Shown here in pieces: positions 1 to 5,329 of a stretch of DNA of 5,592 nucleotides; position 1 is the stretch's first letter; each line of letters begins with the position of its first letter. Made by a program: the position numbers and the translations under genes. Source of the DNA: an uncultured Candidatus Saccharibacteria bacterium. GTDB lineage: Bacteria; Patescibacteriota; Saccharimonadia; Saccharimonadales; UBA4665. The DNA lies in assembly GCA_937988795.1 (NCBI GenBank), contig CALKHY010000040.1, positions 1 to 5,592 on the forward strand. Direction: 5' to 3'. Below the pieces are notes generated by a model that searched no databases, had not been told where the DNA came from, and saw nothing but the letters and a program-made list of their open reading frames with translations.

Positions 1-69
1 TTTTTCAAGCAGAAGACGGCATACGAGATTGGTCAGTGACTGGAGTTCAGACGTGTGCTCTTCCGATCT
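1..69 (+). other. Illumina P7/multiplexing adapter contamination (index 4)
   Basis: This stretch is synthetic. Positions 6-29 match the Illumina P7 sequence beginning CAAGCAGAAGACGGC, 30-35 are the index TGGTCA (reverse complement TGACCA, index 4 of the original TruSeq/multiplexing set), and 36-69 match the multiplexing primer ending CTCTTCCGATCT. The five leading T's (A's on the other strand) are what an Illumina read typically shows after running off the end of the adapter. On the minus strand the order is genome, adapter, poly-A, as expected for read-through of a short insert that was not trimmed before assembly. Nothing here should be annotated as biology. Recognition is by exact, well-known primer sequences. 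Confidence 0.98.
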
Positions 70-330
70 CACGCGGATCTGCGCACCCATTTCATTGGCC
101 ACCACTGTCGCCAGTGTCGTCTTGCCAAGACCGGGCGGGCCATACAAAAGCACGTGGTCAAGCGGCTCGCCCCGCTTCTTCGCCGCCTCAATCGCAAGCC
201 TCAGGTTCTGCTTGATCCGCTCCTGTCCGATGTAACTCGAAAAATCCTGCGGCCGAAGGCTATTCTCCAGCTCCCGCTCCTGCTGGTCATCGTCATTGAT
301 ACTGGTGCTGACAATCCGCTCAACCGCCAT
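70..330 (-). CDS. ruvB: RuvB, Holliday junction branch-migration ATPase, N-terminal fragment
   Basis: The first 87 codons of RuvB, the hexameric AAA+ motor that works with RuvA to drive branch migration of Holliday junctions. The translation starts [10 protein letters not shown], continues with the conserved [12 protein letters not shown] segment (about residues 25-36), and carries the Walker A loop GPPGLGKTT at residues 64-72, which is characteristic of RuvB. Full-length RuvB is usually around 330-350 aa, so roughly three quarters is missing because the contig ends in adapter. Walker B, the sensor motifs and the winged-helix domain are not in the window. The ATG at 330 lies 11 nt inside the 3' end of the deaminase gene, with a purine-rich GGAAGA stretch upstream, so translation is probably coupled. 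The frame stays open through the adapter to base 1, so an automatic caller would add about 23 false residues. Confidence 0.95.
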
Positions 331-739
331 ACGTAATCTTCCGTTCCGGCCATTCGTGTTTTGGCAGCAAATCCCTGAGCAGCATTGTCTCGTCCTCTCC
401 CAAAACAACCTCTATATCCAGGCCATCCTTGCACACTTGCTTCATAAACTCCCGACAGACACCGCATGGCGGCAGGACGTACAAATCTTTGGCTGGATTA
501 TTATTCCAAACAGCGACAATCTTTTTGACCGTATACTGTTTATCGGCAATCATCTGCATGATAGCCGCACGCTCCGCGCAGATCCCCAAAGTAGCCCCAG
601 GGTCAACGCATACGCCGACATAGATATCCCCTTTATCCGTTACCAAAGCGGCTGCCACATCACCCATCCAGCGGCCATTGACCTGCCACGGGTTGAGGCA
701 TTCGGCTGCTTTATCTATCAATTCTCTGTTGGAGATCAT
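320..739 (-). CDS. cdd: Cytidine/blasticidin deaminase-family zinc hydrolase
   Basis: A 139-aa protein of the small, homotetrameric cytidine deaminase type. Both zinc motifs are present: C54-A55-E56, giving one zinc ligand and the proton-shuttling glutamate, and P91-C92-G-V-C95, giving the other two cysteines. The family deaminates cytidine or deoxycytidine to the uridine form in pyrimidine salvage; related members act on blasticidin S. The usual ribose-contacting NVEN stretch before the CAE motif is replaced by CVDP (residues 44-47) and the loop is one residue shorter, so the substrate is uncertain. A clear Shine-Dalgarno run (AAAAGGGG on the minus strand, 746-753) precedes the ATG. The gene starts 16 nt after ruvA and overlaps ruvB by 11 nt, so it is in one operon with them. 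The symbol is a family-level assignment. Confidence 0.85.
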   Translation of the reverse strand: MISNRELIDKAAECLNPWQVNGRWMGDVAAALVTDKGDIYVGVCVDPGATLGICAERAAIMQMIADKQYTVKKIVAVWNNNPAKDLYVLPPCGVCREFMKQVCKDGLDIEVVLGEDETMLLRDLLPKHEWPERKITYGG

Positions 740-755
740 TTCGCACCCCTTTTAC

Positions 756-1340
756 TTAACTCCTGGCCTTCAGGGCCTGCTTAATGCGGTCTTCGAGCGG
801 GAGGTCTTTGGAGATGGAAGACAGTGCAGCGGCGGCGTCGGCGGGGGTGTAGCCGAGGGCGACGAGGGCTTCGACGGCTTCGTCCTTAAGGAGCTGCGCG
901 TCGGATTGCAGGATGCCGGTGGTAGACAGATCAACGCCCACCAGGCCGACCTTGTCCTTTAGCTCCACGACTATACGCTCGGCCACGCGTTTGCCTACGC
1001 CGCTGGCCTTCTGGATGGATTTGACGTCGCCGCTGGCGATGGCCACGCGCACGTCACTGGCCGCGCCGGCGTTTAGTACACTCAGCGCCATCTTTGGCCC
1101 AACACCGTTTACGCCAAGCAACAACTCAAACAACTGCTTAGTATCTGGGCTCGTAAACCCATACAGGTCATACGCGTTTTCGCGGATATGCTCGTACACA
1201 TACACTTTGGCTTTGTCGCCGGTGTTCAGCTTACCATAGTCTTCGTTGGTCACCAGCAAGCCATAGCCGACGCCGTGCACATCGAGCACTACCATGTCCA
1301 CGGTCTTTTCGGCCACTACCCCTGTCAGTGTTGCTATCAT
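756..1340 (-). CDS. ruvA: RuvA, Holliday junction-binding subunit of RuvAB
   Basis: A complete 194-aa RuvA, within the family's usual length. RuvA tetramers bind the four-way junction and load two RuvB rings for branch migration. The N-terminal OB-fold covers about residues 1-62 (MIATLTGVV..., ending YDLYGF). Two helix-hairpin-helix DNA-binding motifs follow: GVNGVGPKMA at 76-85 and ASGVGKRVAERIV at 112-124. The small C-terminal domain that contacts and regulates RuvB is at about 150-194, after a linker. The start is fixed by the conserved MIA.L.G opening. There is no good Shine-Dalgarno sequence, but TATACT ends 7 nt before the ATG, compatible with a leaderless transcript. It heads a ruvA-deaminase-ruvB operon and is divergent from the zinc-ribbon/PH gene, only 39 nt away. 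Confidence 0.97.
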   Translation of the reverse strand: MIATLTGVVAEKTVDMVVLDVHGVGYGLLVTNEDYGKLNTGDKAKVYVYEHIRENAYDLYGFTSPDTKQLFELLLGVNGVGPKMALSVLNAGAASDVRVAIASGDVKSIQKASGVGKRVAERIVVELKDKVGLVGVDLSTTGILQSDAQLLKDEAVEALVALGYTPADAAAALSSISKDLPLEDRIKQALKARS

Positions 1341-1347
1341 CTTCTTA

Positions 1348-1353
1348 AGTATA
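1348..1353 (-). promoter_or_regulatory. Putative -10 element (TATACT) for ruvA
   Basis: On the minus strand TATACT is followed by exactly 7 nt and then the ruvA ATG. This would put the transcription start at or next to the start codon. No convincing -35 box is visible at normal spacing. It lies in the 39-bp divergent intergenic stretch, so it is not constrained by coding. Confidence 0.5.
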
Positions 1354-1375
1354 GCCTACTCTGGCGCATTAAGAG

Positions 1376-1381
1376 TATAAT
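1376..1381 (+). promoter_or_regulatory. Putative -10 element (TATAAT) for the zinc-ribbon/PH gene
   Basis: A perfect TATAAT consensus overlaps the ATG at 1380. If it is the working -10, transcription would start near 1388-1389, after that ATG and exactly at an in-frame GTG (1389). This is the same 7-nt spacing seen before ruvA. No good -35 is visible upstream. The coincidence suggests a leaderless GTG start, though chance occurrence cannot be excluded. Confidence 0.45.
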
Positions 1382-2069
1382 GCAGTTCGTGGATAAGATT
1401 TACTGTGCAAACTGCGGAGAGTTGGCTGCAGAGAACTCCAACTACTGCTGGAAGTGCGGCGCGCCGCTGCACGGAAGCGAGGCCGCGGTTTACCGCGCCC
1501 AGGGACCGGTGCTCGATCCGCCAACCCAGCCGTCGCCCGAGGCGCTCAAAACGCAAGCCGACCCGGCAGTAATCAAAAAGACCGTACCAAGAAGCCATTT
1601 GGATCCGGCGGTAATATGGCTGTTCTTCCTCAACTACATCGGCAAAACATTCTTGCTAGTGCCGCCGCTGGCAATTGGCGCCTATTTCCAGCCGATCATC
1701 GGAGTCGGTTTCGCGTTCTATCTGCTTATTAACTACTTGATTGCCGTCTTGGTATACAACCACTTCTACTTTTCGATTGAAGAAGACAAGCTGCGGATCG
1801 AGTACGGCATCATTCATAAACGTCATGTCACCGTGCCGTTCCGTCAGGTACAGAACGTCAATATCATCAGCACGCTCATCGACCGCATCTTGGGTATTGC
1901 CCGGCTGGAGGTAGAGAGCGCCGGAAGCTCGCAAACCTACAAGCGCGAGGTCGTGGGCGGCACCCGCTCCAAAGCCGAAGGCTTCCTACCAGGACTGAGC
2001 ATGAAGCGCGCCCGCGAATATCACGACCTAATCCTGCAGAAGGCCCGCCACGCACGCAAAGAAGATTAA
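1380..2069 (+). CDS. Zinc-ribbon and bacterial PH-domain (bPH_2/YdbS-like) membrane protein
   Basis: A 229-aa protein, the only plus-strand gene. An N-terminal zinc ribbon has the four cysteines C9-x2-C12 and C23-x2-C26. A Pro/Ala-rich linker (about 40-75) follows, then two hydrophobic segments (about 78-100 and 105-128). A bPH_2 (DUF304/YdbS-YdbT type) domain begins at FYFSIEEDKLRIEYG (129-143) and includes the typical VPFRQVQNV (152-160) and LEVESAG (176-182) segments. The C-terminal tail is basic. The protein is probably anchored in the membrane with ribbon and PH domain on the cytoplasmic side; the family's molecular role is poorly known. The ATG at 1380 gives the longest sensible start, but TATAAT covers it and an in-frame GTG at 1389 (codon 4) may be the true start. 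Its stop shares TTAA with the convergent MFS gene. Family call is firm; function is not known. Confidence 0.85.
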   Translation: MQFVDKIYCANCGELAAENSNYCWKCGAPLHGSEAAVYRAQGPVLDPPTQPSPEALKTQADPAVIKKTVPRSHLDPAVIWLFFLNYIGKTFLLVPPLAIGAYFQPIIGVGFAFYLLINYLIAVLVYNHFYFSIEEDKLRIEYGIIHKRHVTVPFRQVQNVNIISTLIDRILGIARLEVESAGSSQTYKREVVGGTRSKAEGFLPGLSMKRAREYHDLILQKARHARKED

Positions 2070-2674
2070 TGCCGGCCATCAAGAGTTTGCCGAAAGCGGC
2101 TCTTTGGCACGCTGAAAAGATACAGCGCGCTGACGACTGACATAATGGCCATGACGGTAAACAGCGTATCAAAACTGAAGGCCGACACGATGGCAGCACC
2201 CGCCACCGAGCCAAACGCGGTGACAAAGTACGCCATAGCTTCCCAGGCAGCCCAGCCCTGGGCTTCTCTATTTTTGTCGAGATTTGCCGAGTAGAGCGCG
2301 TCAAAGGCCGGCTCGGCAAATGCGCGCACCAGCCCCAGTCCGGCCTGCACGGCCGCCAAATACCATATGCTGGTAATCGTCGTAAACAAAAGAAAACCCA
2401 GGGCTGTGAGGGCATAGCACGCCACGATCAGCTGTTTTTTGTCGCGCAAGCCGTCGGCATACTTGCCTCCTGCAAGCGATGCCACGCCTGCGCCGAACGC
2501 CAGCGCCGAGGCCGTAATGCCGGCGTCCAGAATGTCGCCACCAACCTCTGCCACAAATACCGCGTAAATCGGCACCAGCATGGCCTCGGCCGCCAGCAGC
2601 AGGGCATCAGCCACCAGCAGTGTTTTAAGTGCCGGATTTTTGTATGCGCCGAGCAGTAATAAACGATGCAGCAT
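2066..2674 (-). CDS. Half-size (six-helix) major facilitator superfamily protein
   Basis: A 202-aa membrane protein resembling only the first half of an MFS transporter. Six hydrophobic segments can be placed at about 18-41, 50-69, 81-100, 103-122, 143-164 and 168-189. The loop between helices 2 and 3 holds GKYADGLRDKK (70-80), a good match to MFS motif A (G-x-x-x-D-x-x-x-R/K). Usual MFS proteins have 12 helices and about 400 aa. The second half is not lost to a nearby frameshift, because the stop is directly against the convergent neighbour. It would need to dimerise to form a transport path, which is inference; the substrate is unknown. A GTG at 2680 gives two more residues, but an extended -10 (TGGCATAAT) ending 8 nt before the ATG at 2674 favours the ATG. 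No Shine-Dalgarno sequence is visible. Confidence 0.8.
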   Translation of the reverse strand: MLHRLLLLGAYKNPALKTLLVADALLLAAEAMLVPIYAVFVAEVGGDILDAGITASALAFGAGVASLAGGKYADGLRDKKQLIVACYALTALGFLLFTTITSIWYLAAVQAGLGLVRAFAEPAFDALYSANLDKNREAQGWAAWEAMAYFVTAFGSVAGAAIVSAFSFDTLFTVMAIMSVVSALYLFSVPKSRFRQTLDGRH

Positions 2675-2682
2675 ATACACCC

Positions 2683-2691
2683 ATTATGCCA
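2683..2691 (-). promoter_or_regulatory. Putative extended -10 (TGGCATAAT) for the half-size MFS gene
   Basis: On the minus strand TGGCATAAT has the TGn extension plus a 5-of-6 match to TATAAT. It sits in the 32-bp gap after the 190-aa gene and ends 8 nt before the ATG at 2674, so transcription would begin at about that codon. No clear -35 is seen, which an extended -10 can tolerate. Confidence 0.45.
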
Positions 2692-2706
2692 CAGGACGGC
2701 CTGCCG

Positions 2707-3279
2707 TTACTTGGGCAGCACGTCATACACCGCCCGAGCCAGTGACAGGACTGCCAGATGCCCCAGTCGGTCTGCTTTGGGTCCGTGCAACTCCGGGCCC
2801 GTACTGACAAGCACGCGCTCCCGCGGCACCAGCAGCCCCACTTCCTCATCGAATTGCATGGGGGCGACGGCCACCTGCACAGCCGACGCCTTGACGGTCG
2901 CATGGCCGGAGAGCGTCACGACCGCATACGGCCACTCGTCGCTAGCCGTTTCACCATCCAGAGGACCGGTCGCGCCATGCAGCAGTATCCACGACAACTC
3001 GCCTTGCCTGCTGACGCCGGTCTCAATCGCCTCAACGTACTGCATGCACCGGAGATAGACATCCACCGTGGTGCCGTCGAACGGGTGGTCCACGCATTCC
3101 CGCATTAATACATCCAGCGGTGCAATGTCCAACGACTCAGGATAAAGCAGTGGCTGCCGCCTCCCGTGCGCCCAGTGATGAATTGCAATCCACTCCTGCA
3201 GCACATCCAGGATGGCCGTATGATCCCCATCTGGCACTTCCGCTGCAATCTCCACGCCGCCCCTTGTCATGGCTGCCAT
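2707..3279 (-). CDS. Unrecognised 190-aa soluble protein
   Basis: I do not recognise this family. From the ATG at 3279 the protein starts MAAMTRGGVEIAAEVPDGDH and has 190 residues. There is no signal peptide and no membrane segment. It has an aromatic/histidine cluster EWIAIHHWAHGRR (29-41), many acidic residues, and a C-terminal half of alternating hydrophobic stretches (for example YAVVTLSG and GLLVPRERVLVS) that suggests beta structure, ending in a probable helix (LGHLAVLSLARAVYDVL). The open frame continues upstream to 3513, but that part is antiparallel-free overlap with ruvC on the same strand, with a Ser/Pro/Arg/Cys-rich shadow composition, so the internal ATG was chosen. A second ATG is at 3270. 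It lies 46 nt after ruvC and 32 nt before the MFS gene, possibly co-transcribed with ruvC. Function unknown. Confidence 0.7.
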   Translation of the reverse strand: MAAMTRGGVEIAAEVPDGDHTAILDVLQEWIAIHHWAHGRRQPLLYPESLDIAPLDVLMRECVDHPFDGTTVDVYLRCMQYVEAIETGVSRQGELSWILLHGATGPLDGETASDEWPYAVVTLSGHATVKASAVQVAVAPMQFDEEVGLLVPRERVLVSTGPELHGPKADRLGHLAVLSLARAVYDVLPK

Positions 3280-3286
3280 ACCCCAA

Positions 3287-3292
3287 ACCGTA
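3287..3292 (-). promoter_or_regulatory. Weak -10-like hexamer (TACGGT) before the 190-aa gene
   Basis: On the minus strand TACGGT fits the TAnnnT pattern and is followed by exactly 7 nt and the ATG at 3279, the same arrangement as at ruvA. There is no visible -35 and no extended -10. Alone it would not be worth reporting; it is listed because the spacing recurs in this window. Confidence 0.25.
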
Positions 3293-3325
3293 CTGCACGG
3301 CTTGAAGACAGGGCAGTAAACTTTT

Positions 3326-3802
3326 TTATAGCTTTCCGACCTGAACCTGATGGGTGAGGGCGGCAGCAAGCGCGTCGGCGGCGTCGTCAGGCTTTGGGAC
3401 TTCTTTGAGTTTAAGCAGCACGCGCACCATTTCCTGCATCTGTTTTTTGTCGGCCTTGCCGTAGCCGGTGATGGCTTGCTTGATCTGCAGCGGCGTGTAT
3501 TCAAAAATTTCAAGCCCGTTGAGCCGGGCAGCGAGCAGCACGACGCCGCGCGCCTGGCTGACGGTCATGGCTGTTGTGATGTTGCGGAGAAAGAATAATT
3601 TTTCAACCGCCATAACCTGCGGTTTGGTCGCGACAATAATGTCCGTCAGTTCCTGGAAAATCGTCTCCAGCCGCACGGCGTCGTCTTCCTTCACCGGCGT
3701 GCGGATCACCCCCGCGTCGACCAACTGCGTCTTGCCACCGCTGACGTCAATCACCCCAAATCCCAAAATCCCCGTGCCAGGGTCGATGCCGATGATTCTC
3801 AT
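3326..3802 (-). CDS. ruvC: RuvC, Holliday junction resolvase
   Basis: A complete 158-aa RuvC endonuclease, slightly shorter than the roughly 170-aa E. coli protein. It cuts Holliday junctions symmetrically as a dimer, using an RNase H-like fold and two metal ions. The opening MRIIGIDPGTGILGFG supplies the first catalytic aspartate, D7. VEKLFF supplies E67, and PDDAADALA near the C-terminus supplies D140 and D143. These correspond to the standard acidic tetrad, so the enzyme should be active. The start ATG overlaps the stop of the upstream phosphatase gene in an ATGA junction and no strong Shine-Dalgarno sequence is visible, so translation is probably coupled. In many bacteria yebC and ruvC adjoin and ruvAB follows; here the phosphatase sits between yebC and ruvC, and ruvA is about 2 kb further on. 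Confidence 0.97.
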   Translation of the reverse strand: MRIIGIDPGTGILGFGVIDVSGGKTQLVDAGVIRTPVKEDDAVRLETIFQELTDIIVATKPQVMAVEKLFFLRNITTAMTVSQARGVVLLAARLNGLEIFEYTPLQIKQAITGYGKADKKQMQEMVRVLLKLKEVPKPDDAADALAAALTHQVQVGKL

Positions 3803-4599
3803 TGCGACATTTTAATTAATTCGAGAATCTTGGCATGCACCGCCTGATTGGCGGATATGACAAAACCATCTGCAAACTTATCACTTCGGCGCGGACCACC
3901 GTTGATGTCAGTAGCCACGCCCCCAGCTTCAGCAACAATCAGCGCAACAGCAGCATAGTCCCATGGCGCTCCATAGCCAAATACTGCACTAGCCAAATCC
4001 CCGGTAGCAACCCGCACAGCAGCGTAAATCGCAGAATAGTAGCAGAACACTTTTGCACCCTGTTCTTGCGCCAAGTCACTGCAGATGCCAGCGCGGAACA
4101 GACTTTTCTCGCCCCGAACTGTGCCCTGAATTATTGAAACGTAGGTATTGTTCAGCTCAGTGGCGCTCGATGTGCGCAGTAAATTACCGTTCCTGAATGC
4201 ACCGCCCCCTCGTACCGCACTGTAGAGCTCATCAAGCTGCGGATCGTAGACCACGCCAATGATGGCCTGCCCATCCCTTCCGTCCACCAGCGCAAGCGAA
4301 AACGTGCTTATCGGAATCCCTAGGCTAAATGGCATCGTGCCATCAATCGGATCTACGACCCAAATCAACTGCGCGTTCTCATTGCGACTTGCTTCCTCGC
4401 CGATAACTCCATGCTCTGGAAAACGTTCTTTAACTCGCTCAATTACCAAGCTGTTAATTTCCGTGTCGGCAATCGTGAGGGGAGTATTATCTTCCTTAAG
4501 CTCAGTACCAATGTCGCCGGCACGAAAATAGCGGCGCATTATATCACCAGCTTCACGAGCTAAGTTTTCTGCAAATTCCAGCTCCTTTGAGTAGTCCAT
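3799..4599 (-). CDS. Inositol monophosphatase-family (SuhB/HisN-like) phosphatase
   Basis: A complete 266-aa member of the Mg2+-dependent, lithium-sensitive inositol monophosphatase family, of normal length. The metal-site motifs are intact: G67-E68-E69, D83-P-I-D86-G-T (after WVV) and W213-D214-YAA followed by AEAGG. Family members hydrolyse inositol 1-phosphate, histidinol phosphate, PAP/PAPS or sugar phosphates; sequence reading alone does not separate these. The residue after DPIDGT-x, commonly Asn, is Pro here (DPIDGTMPF), a small departure near the active site. The start lies 4 nt after the yebC stop with no clear Shine-Dalgarno sequence; a TGCTACAAT promoter-like element lies just upstream. 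The 3' end overlaps ruvC by ATGA. The region looks somewhat more AT-rich than yebC, which could mean later insertion into a yebC-ruvC pair. Confidence 0.9.
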   Translation of the reverse strand: MDYSKELEFAENLAREAGDIMRRYFRAGDIGTELKEDNTPLTIADTEINSLVIERVKERFPEHGVIGEEASRNENAQLIWVVDPIDGTMPFSLGIPISTFSLALVDGRDGQAIIGVVYDPQLDELYSAVRGGGAFRNGNLLRTSSATELNNTYVSIIQGTVRGEKSLFRAGICSDLAQEQGAKVFCYYSAIYAAVRVATGDLASAVFGYGAPWDYAAVALIVAEAGGVATDINGGPRRSDKFADGFVISANQAVHAKILELIKMSQ

Positions 4600-4603
4600 A
4601 CTG

Positions 4604-5329
4604 CTATTGTAGCAGGGATTCGTCGATGTCGAAGTTAACGTGGGTGTTGGTAACTTCGTCGATGTCTTCGAGCGCGTCCATGAGTCGCATGATTTTGCCA
4701 GCGGTTTCTTTGTCTGTTACTGGCACGGTGTTGTTGGGGACGTATGTGAGTTCAGCTTCGATGATTTCCACGCCAGCCTCGCGGAGGGCGTCGCGGACTT
4801 TGGCGAGCTCGGTCGGCTCGGTGTAAACCACCGACTCCTCGCCCTCTTCCTGGACGTCCTGGGCGCCGGCTTCCAGTGCCTGCATGAGGAGGTCGTCGCC
4901 ATTGCCTTTCACGCGGATCACGCCGCGGCGGTCAAACTGGAATGCAACCGCGCCCTTTTCGGCCAGGTTGCCGCCGTGTTTACTGAACGCCAGACGAACT
5001 TCCGGATAGGTGCGGTTGACATTGTCGGTCGCAACTTCCACCAAAATTGCCACGCCGCCCGGGCCGTAGCCTTCGTACAAAAACTCCTGCAACTGCGCGG
5101 CGTTTTTGTCGGCAACGCGCTGGATGGCGCGCTCAATGTTGGCCATGGGCATGTTGGCCGCCTTGGCCTTTTCGATAATCATAGCCAGCGCCGGGTTTGT
5201 TTCTGGATCAGTCCCGCTGCGCGCTGCTACCGCAATCTGGTTACCAAGCTTAGTAAAAATCGCGCCACGCTTGGCATCAGCCACCGCCTTTTGGCGCTTA
5301 ATTTGCGCCCACTTGGAATGTCCTGCCAT
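4604..5329 (-). CDS. yebC: YebC/PmpR-family (TACO1-type) protein
   Basis: A complete 241-aa YebC-family protein of standard length. The family was long annotated as a transcriptional regulator; members, including mitochondrial TACO1, are now linked to translation, with reports of helping ribosomes through difficult stretches. The diagnostic N-terminus MAGHSKWAQIKRQK fixes the start. FLYEGYGPGGVAILVEVATD (83-102) and KHGGNLAEKGAVAFQF (117-132) are the other conserved blocks. An SD sequence GAGGAG (minus strand, 5340-5345) lies 10 nt before the ATG, and an extended -10 lies about 30 nt upstream, so this gene has a short conventional leader. Its first 32 nt overlap the 3' end of the upstream gene. 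It ends 4 nt before the phosphatase gene. yebC next to ruvC is a widespread arrangement. Confidence 0.96.
   Translation of the reverse strand: MAGHSKWAQIKRQKAVADAKRGAIFTKLGNQIAVAARSGTDPETNPALAMIIEKAKAANMPMANIERAIQRVADKNAAQLQEFLYEGYGPGGVAILVEVATDNVNRTYPEVRLAFSKHGGNLAEKGAVAFQFDRRGVIRVKGNGDDLLMQALEAGAQDVQEEGEESVVYTEPTELAKVRDALREAGVEIIEAELTYVPNNTVPVTDKETAGKIMRLMDALEDIDEVTNTHVNFDIDESLLQ
4606..4632 (-). promoter_or_regulatory. Putative promoter for the phosphatase-ruvC pair
   Basis: On the minus strand TCGACA (4632-4627, 5 of 6 to TTGACA) is followed after 15 nt by TACAAT (4611-4606), which also carries a TGC extended -10 prefix. The hexamer ends 6 nt before the phosphatase ATG, so transcription would start at the start codon. 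It lies inside the last codons of yebC, so part of the match is coding sequence and could be chance. Confidence 0.45.

Noticed and set aside
29..336. Two plus-strand ORFs (29-235 and 55-336)
   Set aside because: Their N-termini are translated adapter and the rest is antisense to the RuvB Walker A region.
296..784. A 162-codon plus-strand ORF
   Set aside because: It lies antisense to the deaminase gene, which has both zinc motifs; no recognisable features in the plus-strand version.
2081..2105. Possible terminator hairpin after the zinc-ribbon/PH gene (GCCG-AAAG-CGGC with outer AAGA/TCTT arms)
   Set aside because: The arms are short with a four-base bulge, the T run is only three, and it lies in MFS coding sequence.
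2696..2707. Palindrome ACGGCCTGCCGT at the end of the 190-aa gene
   Set aside because: A five-base arm with a two-base loop and no T tract; too small to be called a terminator or operator.
3280..3513. N-terminal extension of the 190-aa gene to 3513
   Set aside because: It would overlap ruvC in another frame of the same strand for almost 190 nt, and the residues are Arg/Ser/Pro/Cys-rich like a frame shadow; the internal ATG at 3279 is more sensible.
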